Virus record (IMG/VR): IMGVR_UViG_3300024054_000269
Location: 62,001 to 126,000 of that record
Origin: a virus
DNA length: 64,000 bases
Direction: 5' to 3' (one strand)
The first letter of the stretch is position 1. Each line of letters begins with the position of its first letter. The position numbers were made by a program, and so were the translations under genes. The notes below the pieces were generated by a model. That model was given only the letters and a program-made list of their open reading frames with translations. It was not told where the DNA came from and ran no database searches. Shown here in pieces: positions 28,701 through 35,629 of this stretch.

Positions 28701-31700
28701 ACAACCCGGTTTGGGTTTCAAGTGGAGAACAAAGAGCCGAATTAATAAACAGGGCGCTTAGAATAACTGATGACAGTGTGACCGATTATCGTTTGTTTGA
28801 TTTGTCAAACATTCTTGTTACTGAGCCTGTACTAAAAGATCCGAATGATTGGAAATTGGACACAAGAATCACAGTTTATTCTTATACGCCTTCTTCTACA
28901 TACATAATTTACGGTTTGTATGTTCCAGTTAAATTTGCCGGTGCATTTATAAATATTGATGAAGGGGTTGGTGGTAAGAACTTAGAACTGCATCTATCTG
29001 TTGATCAGAATGGTAACAAATATGTAACTATTTTGTCGATTATTGCCAGTGCATACATAATAGTTTTTCAAGCACCGTTTAACTGGGATGATGGTCTACC
29101 ACATTCATATAATGTGTATATGAACAAAGCGTCTGGCTTGGTGTTTGTATTAGCTGATGGACAACCTATAAATGATGTTTTATCAGCAACCAATTCATTT
29201 TTGACTTCTGTTTTGAAACCGAGTGTGTCTGGTCCGTCTGTCACATTTGGTTCTGGTAGTATGCCAATCGGTGCAATAGATATAAACACAGCTAAATCAG
29301 TTGTTGATTGGCATTCAGTGGCAGTGTTCAAAGATAGTAAAATAAACGATTCGAATTCTTCTATAAGACGTTATATTGGTTTATATAAAGGTGGAAATGA
29401 GAACGAATTAAGCTCATATTATGTACATCAAATAGATTGGACTTCGTTTCATACATACAGAATAATTAGAAGTCCAGACGATTACGTGTCAATATTCGTT
29501 GATAACAATCCAACGCCTGTTATATCAATTAGTTATGACTCTTTAAGACTTCCATTAGTTAATACGAGTTTCTTGAATGGCATAACCGGTGGAATACCAT
29601 CAATAGCATTTGGATCGTTTAACCCGCAAGAGTTATCAAGAACAGAATGGGACTATGTAAAATATTCGTTGGGCAGAATCATACAAAGAAACAGGCTTGT
29701 GCCAAGGCATCATTTATTAAATTATGCCAATTTGATAACATCACCAGATCACCTTTTCACAAAAGCGCAACACATACATTTTGGTAAAGAAGTCTATTCA
29801 GAAGGAACAGCATCAGAAGAGTTGATAGCTAATGACACAGCTAGCAGTTATACGATTTTAGGAGAAGGAACGCCACCAATTCCAATGACTCAAAATCTTG
29901 AGTCAAGAGGCGGGTTGGTAAAATCAATAACCCAAACTAAGAATATAAACACCGTAGATTTCATTAATTCAAACGGTTTCCCGGCAGCGTTTGAAGACGA
30001 TTCAATAAATGTAATTCTTTCAGAGAATGCCTTTGATTTGTCGACTTCAATAGCATTAGTTAATGAATTAAAATCTAAATTCAATTCACACTTAACTCAG
30101 TATAGAGTCCACGTATCAAATGACAGAATAAATATTGTTGAAATAGACGACGCGTCTGACTTAACAACTGCTATAGACTTAGTAAATTTAATAAAATCAA
30201 AATACGGTTCGCATTTAATTCAATCCGGAATACACACAAACAATGATACAGTAAACATAATAACATTATCTGATGCAACAAATCTTGCCACATTGATAAC
30301 TTTGGTTAATGAAATTAAAATTAAATATGAATCGCATAGGATGCCAATAGTTGCGTTTGCAAATGATTTAAAGTCTAAATTCAATTCTCATCTCACACAA
30401 ACTGGCGTCCATGTTGTAAACGGAACAACTACCGTAACAACACAAGACGCAGCTGATCAATTGTCTGCGTTCGTCTTAATAAACGACGTTAGACAGAAAT
30501 ACAATGAACATTTAGTTGAGATTGGTGTTCACATAACTAATGACACTATAAATTCTTCAATTCTTCCACCTGTAACAAATTTCTCGTCAGCTTTAGCGCT
30601 AGTTAATGAGGTTAATTCAAAATACGATTTACACAGGGCTGACTTAACTTATCATTTGGTTGCTGATACAATCAATATAAATACATATTTCATATCATTA
30701 CTGTTAATACCTGACGTTCATTTGTCAACAGTAATAATAAGACTTGATCCGCCTTCAAGGGTTTTGTACGAAGCCATGAAATTTTACACATTTGCAGAGG
30801 GCGATGTTGGACATTTATTTCCATTTTCAGATGATGAAACACTCCATGTTCATGGCATTTCTTATGCTGGATCTCATTCTTTCTCATATGAAGGTTCTGT
30901 TTTACCGGAAGACGCTGCTGAATTTGCTGTTATAAACTTGGCAAATGACTTGAAATCGAAGTACAACTTACACAGATCACAATTTGGCGTTCATATGAAT
31001 GATGACATATTAAATGTCGTCACAGCTCCAAATTCAACTGACCTATCTTCTGCTATTACATTATTAAATGATATAAAAACCAACTATAATTTGCATTTGA
31101 TAACTGGAAGTGTTCACACAACGAATGACAATGAAAATAAAGCTATAAACATTAATGCAACAGAGTTGTATACGGCTCTTTCATTAGTTAATGAATTAAA
31201 GTCAAGATATGAAGCACACATAGATAGCATAGTTTACCACGTGTCAGTCGACACAACTAACGAAATATCAGTTGAAGATGCACCACCAGTCGCAGATCAA
31301 GGGTGGTTGTTAACAACTGAAGGACCAGGTTCAGCTTCCATATCATTGATAACAGTTGGTCCAACAACTGCGTTAGAATATGGAGCAGTTGGGTCTATAG
31401 AAACTATATATAAGAATAAGAATCCATTGCCAAGTATTGGTAACCAGAATTTTGAAATGTCATTAAGTCTAAGAATCAATGATGTTTATACGGTCGTCCC
31501 AACTTTCGATTCAAGAATTTATGCTGGTTTTACAAGTAAAATGCATGGCGGAATTGCGGCGGCTATTGGATTTGATTCAATAAATAGCGTTCCATATGTG
31601 AAAATTCATGATATGAATAATGATGAAACTGTGTATCGTGTCCCATTTGATTGGGGCGACGGTAATTTCCATTCATATCGTCTTGTAAGGGACATTAACA

Positions 31701-31732
31701 CAAACACAATAGGCCTCGTAATAGACTCATGA
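25742..31732 (+). CDS. Giant fibre/adhesin with laminin-G-like and H-x6-H repeats, 1996 aa
   Basis: TAATG coupling to the previous gene. About 15 H-x6-H units occur in four blocks (near nt 26050-26430, 27300-27670, 30050-30690, 30940-31280). Between them are laminin-G/ConA-like jelly-roll modules recognised by FNWDDGLPHSYNVYM, FHTYRIIRSPDDY and later FAFGSFNP-like edges, at about 27700-28000, 28750-29330, 29340-29690 and 31290-31732. One hook-IN-like module (about 28390-28630, ITITFAATDTTAATVAAKIN) matches those in the tailspike at 43614. The last laminin-G module stops short, directly at the next gene's start. Likely a carbohydrate-binding host adhesin on the virion. Confidence 0.75.
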   Translation: MGTISFTGLSSVSDRTLFTNKGPIVKRPLSLLSGSDLRIVSENEIEILSGSFTSSNVGQIITISGSLNNRNDGTFTIDQVKNSTRLVLKNSSFELINETDTIESIIDLANDIRNKYELHRIQDEVHGSNDTTNIIFTAIAVPTLANAIILLNDIKTKFSAHIIDISSPSPGEPTVHLEADVENTVYLPDADDLASALQLVNELRKKYSLHRQSNIYHQNVDSANAVTVDRVIPTVGTYPGSLTGPLSWVLKSPRIGEFADVPEDVDVYVNSTDASVDAVFGLLGAVVLTSKPTSSDTVEIDYDYLNNPAVLFTGLNFPGFTFNQAGNHGIGGLPSHKYRMRAFFIDPENLPNPHGVSSPFAPRLVGWRYKGFERAYTASLNDPNLFRLNSPANKILFPVEEDPAFETSVSYDPTNLPQNVTNPWTSNGFGTVYISGKRLIIIDADDGSGTESLPPFFSKEINIDPPSIVSAAFRTELSNEGLLLDGAFTGVGFGFSDGNNVALIGFIITSQPATNLSSAISLTNEIKTKFNSHVIEPTVHFVNDTQNIVDLVNATNLSQLLIILNSLKAAFNSHIVKVPEHAISDTTDLVTSPDAGDLYSEEISLQQAITLVNELRDKYNTHLSQIITSTNVHQVNDTINVVPDVKQVGILTNRGPWEFGENWNSYAIDFTETKSYRIARNIDGGVSLYLSGMIDPIATVEASELPSISNLNAKFDPIQQVFFGAISKESTSTSRWSFVRTVITPLDPDRISRNKSIDYQASVTPELDTTAPWVPVGLNGFERVNSGILLLDSTASANTNELDSFGLSSGAYRGFLRFEPTQTIRTSTVIEFRTKIDYYTFGINNRSAGVYLDDKNLQVHFSFLQYSPSAPTTIGRSELYPIILGDNLLLRINNGQIITITFAATDTTAATVAAKINSTTGVPSGFASSSSGKIKLTGVNLGVESSFEIVGGTAVTKLGLIIGNYIGSDSNPEPRISYFGADLPDKDNPVWVSSGEQRAELINRALRITDDSVTDYRLFDLSNILVTEPVLKDPNDWKLDTRITVYSYTPSSTYIIYGLYVPVKFAGAFINIDEGVGGKNLELHLSVDQNGNKYVTILSIIASAYIIVFQAPFNWDDGLPHSYNVYMNKASGLVFVLADGQPINDVLSATNSFLTSVLKPSVSGPSVTFGSGSMPIGAIDINTAKSVVDWHSVAVFKDSKINDSNSSIRRYIGLYKGGNENELSSYYVHQIDWTSFHTYRIIRSPDDYVSIFVDNNPTPVISISYDSLRLPLVNTSFLNGITGGIPSIAFGSFNPQELSRTEWDYVKYSLGRIIQRNRLVPRHHLLNYANLITSPDHLFTKAQHIHFGKEVYSEGTASEELIANDTASSYTILGEGTPPIPMTQNLESRGGLVKSITQTKNINTVDFINSNGFPAAFEDDSINVILSENAFDLSTSIALVNELKSKFNSHLTQYRVHVSNDRINIVEIDDASDLTTAIDLVNLIKSKYGSHLIQSGIHTNNDTVNIITLSDATNLATLITLVNEIKIKYESHRMPIVAFANDLKSKFNSHLTQTGVHVVNGTTTVTTQDAADQLSAFVLINDVRQKYNEHLVEIGVHITNDTINSSILPPVTNFSSALALVNEVNSKYDLHRADLTYHLVADTININTYFISLLLIPDVHLSTVIIRLDPPSRVLYEAMKFYTFAEGDVGHLFPFSDDETLHVHGISYAGSHSFSYEGSVLPEDAAEFAVINLANDLKSKYNLHRSQFGVHMNDDILNVVTAPNSTDLSSAITLLNDIKTNYNLHLITGSVHTTNDNENKAININATELYTALSLVNELKSRYEAHIDSIVYHVSVDTTNEISVEDAPPVADQGWLLTTEGPGSASISLITVGPTTALEYGAVGSIETIYKNKNPLPSIGNQNFEMSLSLRINDVYTVVPTFDSRIYAGFTSKMHGGIAAAIGFDSINSVPYVKIHDMNNDETVYRVPFDWGDGNFHSYRLVRDINTNTIGLVIDS
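26050..31280 (+). repeat. H-x6-H repeat arrays, second gene (about 15 units in four blocks)
   Basis: Same unit as in the gene before. Well-preserved examples are HLTQTGVH, HLIQSGIH and HRSQFGVH, each preceded by N-[ED]-[LIV]-K-x-K-[YF] and followed by NDTxN. Blocks alternate with laminin-G-like domains, so the repeat seems to be a spacer or trimerising stalk between binding heads. Confidence 0.8.
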
Positions 31733-32628
31733 ATTTGACTAGATTAACAACTATTTGTAATGATGGTTCCAACATTCTGTTGTTAAATAGCGATTATGAT
31801 AATTATGCAATTAAATTAGATGAATCATTTAATATAATCTCGAAGATCAAATTAAAAAACACCGTTGCAAGCGGATCACTACCGTTTTTTTCTATCAAAG
31901 ACAACACCGGGGTTTGGTTTTCTGACTTAGCATCAAGTCGTGTGTTCAAAATTATTAATGATGAAATCTCAATTTCACTTCAAATTGGCCAAGGTGGTAT
32001 TTTAGGAATAGCTACAACTCCTGATTATTTGTTTGTCGCTGAATTGGGACAAAATGGTATAACAAGAATTGGTTTGTCTGATACAGATAATAGGATTACA
32101 ACTGGCATACAAGCTCAACTTATAAAATTTGATGAATCATCTGGACTTATGTGGTTTGTAGATGCAAACACAAAATCAATTGGCGTCATTGACCCGAATG
32201 ATAAATTTGGATTTTCGTCTATTATTTATTCTATTGAATTAGAAACAACTAATATTTTTGATTTTGTAATACTTGACGCTGAAGTTTGGGTAACAACATC
32301 AAATGGTGTTGTAATAATAAACAAAGCTGAAAGAAGAGTAAACTCACAAATTTTTTTGTCAAAGTCTCAAATATGTTATTTTTCTGGTAACCATAACATT
32401 ATACATAACAGCAATAATAAAGTGTACATATCATTACCACACATTAAATCTTTAGCTGTAATAAATACAGCCACGAAATCTGTAGAAATCATAAATGTTG
32501 GTTTTAACATTGATTTAATCCATTTGTTTAATGGCAAAATATTTGCACTCGATCCATATGCCGATGTTGTGTTAAAACTAGATAGCAATGCTGGTCTTTT
32601 GATGAGTTCTGTGATAGAGGTTGGTTGA
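31729..32628 (+). CDS. Beta-propeller-like protein (NHL/YVTN type), 299 aa
   Basis: ATGA overlap with the giant adhesin. The whole chain follows a repeated four-strand rhythm: GVWFSDLASSRVFKI, LFVAELGQNGITRI, LMWFVDANTKSIGVI, VWVTTSNGVVII, VYISLPHIKSLAVI, IFALDPYADVVLKL. This spacing of about 40-45 residues with D/N-x-x-x-x-V-x-x-[IL] ends is typical of NHL/YVTN-like propellers, here six or seven blades. It has no catalytic motif and no signal peptide. On a phage it probably acts as a fibre head or a protein-protein platform. The fold is inferred from sequence rhythm only. Confidence 0.7.
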   Translation: MNLTRLTTICNDGSNILLLNSDYDNYAIKLDESFNIISKIKLKNTVASGSLPFFSIKDNTGVWFSDLASSRVFKIINDEISISLQIGQGGILGIATTPDYLFVAELGQNGITRIGLSDTDNRITTGIQAQLIKFDESSGLMWFVDANTKSIGVIDPNDKFGFSSIIYSIELETTNIFDFVILDAEVWVTTSNGVVIINKAERRVNSQIFLSKSQICYFSGNHNIIHNSNNKVYISLPHIKSLAVINTATKSVEIINVGFNIDLIHLFNGKIFALDPYADVVLKLDSNAGLLMSSVIEVG

Positions 32629-33362
32629 TGCCTCTTCCAATATTCATAACCCCAATATATCAAACACCAACCGGTGTTGTTCTTGGGCGTGTACCAATTT
32701 CGAGATTTTCTGGTCAACCAATTTCTGGACTGTTGACGCCAGTTACATCGGGGTTGGTCTTTTTTTCACCAGTTTTGCTCGAACAATTACCAAATAATGA
32801 AATAGACTTAGATTATATTAGGGTGGTTGTAAATTCGAATGATGTTTATACACCTCCGGTTGTAGAAAATTCAAGATTGTTCACATTTGGGCCAAATAGT
32901 AGTTCAAGAACGAATCAACCAAAATGGAGAACCCAACCAAAGGAGTATACAGCTATTGGCGGATTGGTTGATGAGACTTTGTTAATTACACTTGCAAATG
33001 ATTTAAGAGCTCAATATGAAGCTCATAGAGCATCAGCTGTATTCCATGTAATAGCTGATGGAATCAATACAATAACATCTCCGGCGGCCGTAAGCTTGGC
33101 AACAGCAACTACGCTTTTGAATGAGTTAAAATTGAAATTTGATCTGCACAGAACACAACCTGGCGTTCATTCAACTGATGATGTAATTGATGAAATATTA
33201 ACGGCAAATGCAGACGGTAACCCATTACCGGCTGCGTTTCTTGCAAATGAATTGAAACTGAAATATAATGTGCATAGAACTGCACCATTAATTCACGTTG
33301 TGAATGATGGCATAAACATAGTGACTGCAGCTGATCCGTCAGTTATAAGTAAACTAATATAG
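32628..33362 (+). CDS. Short fibre/adhesin protein with H-x6-H repeats, 244 aa
   Basis: Start taken at ATG 32628, whose A is the last base of the upstream TGA; a TTG three bases earlier is possible but unnecessary. The N-terminal half is Pro/Gly/Thr rich (FITPIYQTPTGVVLG) and the C-terminal half carries three H-x6-H units (HRASAVFH, HRTQPGVH, HRTAPLIH) at about 32980-33330. It is the third gene in a row using this repeat and by far the shortest. It may be an adaptor that joins the long fibres through repeat-repeat packing. Function is inferred from context. Confidence 0.75.
   Translation: MPLPIFITPIYQTPTGVVLGRVPISRFSGQPISGLLTPVTSGLVFFSPVLLEQLPNNEIDLDYIRVVVNSNDVYTPPVVENSRLFTFGPNSSSRTNQPKWRTQPKEYTAIGGLVDETLLITLANDLRAQYEAHRASAVFHVIADGINTITSPAAVSLATATTLLNELKLKFDLHRTQPGVHSTDDVIDEILTANADGNPLPAAFLANELKLKYNVHRTAPLIHVVNDGINIVTAADPSVISKLI
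32980..33330 (+). repeat. H-x6-H repeat array, third gene (3 units)
   Basis: Three adjacent units close to the C-terminus. Each has the helix N-[ED]-L-[RK]-x-[QK]-[YF]-x-x-H followed by His seven residues on and D-x-I-N. They form the end of the repeat-bearing region that begins at about 23880. Confidence 0.8.
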
Positions 33363-33377
33363 AAGGTAATGTAGGAC

Positions 33378-34031
33378 ATGTTTAAAGACAAATTCAAGAA
33401 AGCACAAGATTTCGTTCGTATGGCCTTGCATTTTAAACACCAAGATGCCTATCACTGTAGAGGTATCAAAGGCGAAATTTTTTGGGAAATGAATGATACT
33501 AAGACCGGTGAAATTACAAAAGGTAAGCTAAATAATATTGTTACTTTGGATGCTAGTATCCTTATAGCCAGACTTATGAAGTCAACTGCTATTCCATATA
33601 CGTCTGAACCAAGATTTGGTATTTATGCTTTGGCAGTTGGAACTGGAAATGTTGGGTGGGACCCACTTGACCCACCAGCTGGCACATCCACACAAAGATC
33701 GCTCGAAAATGAAATTGCTAGAAAACAAATAGCATCAACTGATTTCATAGACGGAACTGGAGCAATTAGTGGGATACCAACAAACGTAGTTGATTTTACA
33801 ACCACATTTTCTGAGTCAGAAGCAGTAGGAACGTTGGTCGAGATGGGTTTGTTAGGCGGTGATGTTGACACAAACATGGCAATACAAAACCCAATAATTC
33901 CGCCAAACGGACCATATGATGCAACAGTCGATGTTACTGGAAAAGACACGCTTGTTAATTATTTGACATTTGGTGCTATCACTAAACCGGCGTCAAGTAC
34001 TTTCAGTTGGACTTGGCGTTTATCATTTTGA
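33378..34031 (+). CDS. Probable virion protein, 217 aa
   Basis: ATG 33378 follows AGAAGGTAATGTAGGAC. The order of motifs (NIVTLDASILIARLM, then FGIYALAVGTGNVGW, a Thr/Gln linker, ENEIARK, then VVDFTTTFSESEAVG and TWRLSF) resembles small phage tail-fibre connector or base proteins that begin with a N-x-[IV]-[VT] helix and carry a [VI]AVGTG strand. The C-terminal aromatic ending is typical of assembled virion proteins. It closes the first adhesin cluster before a group of small genes. No exact family is assigned. Confidence 0.65.
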   Translation: MFKDKFKKAQDFVRMALHFKHQDAYHCRGIKGEIFWEMNDTKTGEITKGKLNNIVTLDASILIARLMKSTAIPYTSEPRFGIYALAVGTGNVGWDPLDPPAGTSTQRSLENEIARKQIASTDFIDGTGAISGIPTNVVDFTTTFSESEAVGTLVEMGLLGGDVDTNMAIQNPIIPPNGPYDATVDVTGKDTLVNYLTFGAITKPASSTFSWTWRLSF

Positions 34032-34049
34032 CGCATTGAGTTATATAAT

Positions 34050-34328
34050 ATGTCAGATATTTCTTTCAAAGACCTTTCAGAAGAAGATGTGAAAGTTGCT
34101 TCTGAAAAATTAAGTGAATTTGCTTGTTATGTGTTATGTTTACCAAGGAGCAGACTCAAAGAAGTAAAACTATTTGACATGACAGAACTTAATAACAAAA
34201 CAGGTCTTGAATTTATTTGGGACCCGCCATTATCTGAAGAACAAAATTCAAGGTTATTTGAAGTCCTAAAAATTGTAAATACATTACTTGGAGGTTCTGA
34301 GTTGCAAAAAATAGATAAAGAAGCATGA
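34050..34328 (+). CDS. Hypothetical protein, 92 aa
   Basis: ATG 34050 lies 18 bases after the previous stop. The protein is mainly helical and acidic (DLSEEDVKVASEKLSEF), with a Trp-Asp-Pro-Pro turn in the middle and a Leu-rich helix at the end. It overlaps the next gene by ATGA, so it probably belongs to the same operon of small genes. No motif allows a function to be named. Confidence 0.6.
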   Translation: MSDISFKDLSEEDVKVASEKLSEFACYVLCLPRSRLKEVKLFDMTELNNKTGLEFIWDPPLSEEQNSRLFEVLKIVNTLLGGSELQKIDKEA

Positions 34329-34528
34329 ACCACAAATTTAAAGAGATTTACTGCGGCCAAGACTTTAAAATATTAAAATGCAAAGTTTGTAGCAGTGTGT
34401 TTTACAATTTTGATTTTAACATTGACAACAAAAAATATGTAGAATATTCAAAATTCATACATGATGTTTTCAAGTCTGATTCAGAAGGGTGCGATGTAAA
34501 ATTAACTAGGGACGTTGTTGAATCATAA
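34325..34528 (+). CDS. Small CxxC protein, 67 aa
   Basis: Coupled by ATGA (34325-34328). One CKVC motif near residue 19 and two further Cys residues (positions 10 and 55) give a possible half zinc site. The rest is Lys/Asp/Phe rich. It is the first of three consecutive small genes with CxxC motifs, which suggests small zinc-binding regulators or scaffold peptides. No family is recognised. Confidence 0.55.
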   Translation: MNHKFKEIYCGQDFKILKCKVCSSVFYNFDFNIDNKKYVEYSKFIHDVFKSDSEGCDVKLTRDVVES

Positions 34529-34736
34529 AAAGATAAAATGCTTAGAATGCGGACGTAGTTCGTCCAGGTATTTTATTGACAGACATCCAAAATATTTTCG
34601 GTTGCTTAGTTTCTGTTTTATACACGCATCAACAAGAAAAAATTATGCATCAAGAGATTTGCAACTTTATATGTTATACGGATTATATGAAATAACAAGA
34701 AATGAATTTTTATCGTACGAGGTTTTAGAATCGTGA
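34515..34736 (+). CDS. Small CxxC protein, 73 aa
   Basis: No ATG is available; two adjacent TTG codons (34515 and 34518) overlap the 3' end of the previous gene, with AGGGA just upstream. The protein begins MLNHKKIKCLECG and contains a further Cys and His-rich part (RHPKYFRLLSFCFIHAS), compatible with a treble-clef or HNH-like zinc site, although no HNH catalytic signature is complete. The rest is helical (LQLYMLYGLYEI). It shares a GTGA overlap with the following gene. Start and function are uncertain. Confidence 0.5.
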   Translation: MLNHKKIKCLECGRSSSRYFIDRHPKYFRLLSFCFIHASTRKNYASRDLQLYMLYGLYEITRNEFLSYEVLES

Positions 34737-35038
34737 CAGATCATGGTCCATATCGTACAGCAGCAATTGTTGTGCGACACAGCAGGCCAAAGCGAACCAT
34801 ATCAGGTCGATTTCGTTCGTTGCTTCGTCGTTTTGCTGTTCGTTGGTATGGAAAATTTCTTATTAGATATCCAGTTAAATGCCCGACATGCAACAAACGA
34901 AGTTGGAATCCGCACGCTATCCGTCGCAATGGTCCTGGCTTGCTTTCAGCTGGTGATTATTCAATAAGAGCTAATCGTTATCGGTGTGGTCATGGTGGCA
35001 TGCGTGTTGGACTCAGTGGAATGGTCAGATTAGGATGA
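34733..35038 (+). CDS. Arg-rich zinc-ribbon-like protein, 101 aa
   Basis: GTG start overlapping the previous TGA. The N-terminal part is very basic (RHSRPKRTISGRFRSLLRRFAVRW). A CPTCN motif near residue 50 pairs with RCGHGG near residue 84, compatible with a zinc ribbon. The composition suggests nucleic acid binding. The next gene overlaps by ATGA (35035-35038). No named family. Alternative frames here give low-quality proteins, so this one is preferred. Confidence 0.55.
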   Translation: MTDHGPYRTAAIVVRHSRPKRTISGRFRSLLRRFAVRWYGKFLIRYPVKCPTCNKRSWNPHAIRRNGPGLLSAGDYSIRANRYRCGHGGMRVGLSGMVRLG

Positions 35039-35421
35039 AACGCGCTTTTTACTTTGGTTCTTTAGGTTACGGTCACTTTTTGCACGACGATACTGGCAGA
35101 AGCCGATTGAAGCCAAAAGTGCTAGACGTCAACTTCCCATGGGAAATGGAACTATTAGACACAGGCCTACTCAAAAATGGTAAAGTGCCAGACTGGCCAG
35201 ATGGCCGTGTCTTCTGGACATGCGGTAAAGATGCACAAGCTCACCTTTGGTTTGCTTTCTTTTGGTGGGATCGTTCAGGTGACAAACGTCCTGGTTCAAA
35301 TTCTGGTTTTTACGTAAATGGGTTTAATTTTAATGAACGTAACGAAGCATTTGAATTTGCATGCAAAGAATGGCCGTCAGTTATCAAACGTCAAGAATTT
35401 CCATTAATGTTGCAACCATAG
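35035..35421 (+). CDS. Conserved-looking hypothetical protein, 128 aa
   Basis: Start set at ATG 35035 (overlap with TGA, preceded by TTAGG) rather than an upstream ATG at 34984 that would lie inside the previous gene. The sequence is rich in aromatic residues: AFYFGSLGYGHFLHDD, then FPWEMELLDTGLL, DGRVFWTCG, HLWFAFFWWDRSGD and KEWPSVIKRQEFPL. The dense Trp/Phe/Gly pattern suggests a compact enzyme-like or ligand-binding fold, but I do not recognise it. It is the last gene before the AT-rich leader of the second fibre block. Confidence 0.65.
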   Translation: MKRAFYFGSLGYGHFLHDDTGRSRLKPKVLDVNFPWEMELLDTGLLKNGKVPDWPDGRVFWTCGKDAQAHLWFAFFWWDRSGDKRPGSNSGFYVNGFNFNERNEAFEFACKEWPSVIKRQEFPLMLQP

Positions 35422-35629
35422 TTATGCCACCAGAAATTGTTAATCTTATTAAACACAATAACTATTTCAGTTTTCTTTGATTGTTCTCTAAGTTTTTAAG
35501 CAATCATTTTATATATTGTTTTACAATTATTTCTGCTAGGTTTTTCTTAATTGTGTTTTGTTCCATACAAACATTTATCAGTATCGTCCTGTATATCATC
35601 TCCTCTTAATCAGTCGAGACAATTGAAAC
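35422..35629 (+). promoter_or_regulatory. AT-rich leader before the second fibre block
   Basis: About 208 bases without a convincing gene, the longest gene-free stretch in the structural half. It is very AT-rich and carries TTTTATATATT around 35506 and CTGCTAGGTT near 35533, which could be -10-like elements, but no clear -35/-10 pair stands out. There is no GC-rich hairpin and no tRNA cloverleaf. An 18-codon frame (35424-35480) is probably chance. A promoter for 35630-48005 is expected here but not proven. Confidence 0.35.

Noticed and set aside
35424-35480. 18-codon frame (MPPEIVNLIKHN...) in the AT-rich leader
   Set aside because: Very short, without Shine-Dalgarno, in AT-rich DNA where such frames arise by chance.
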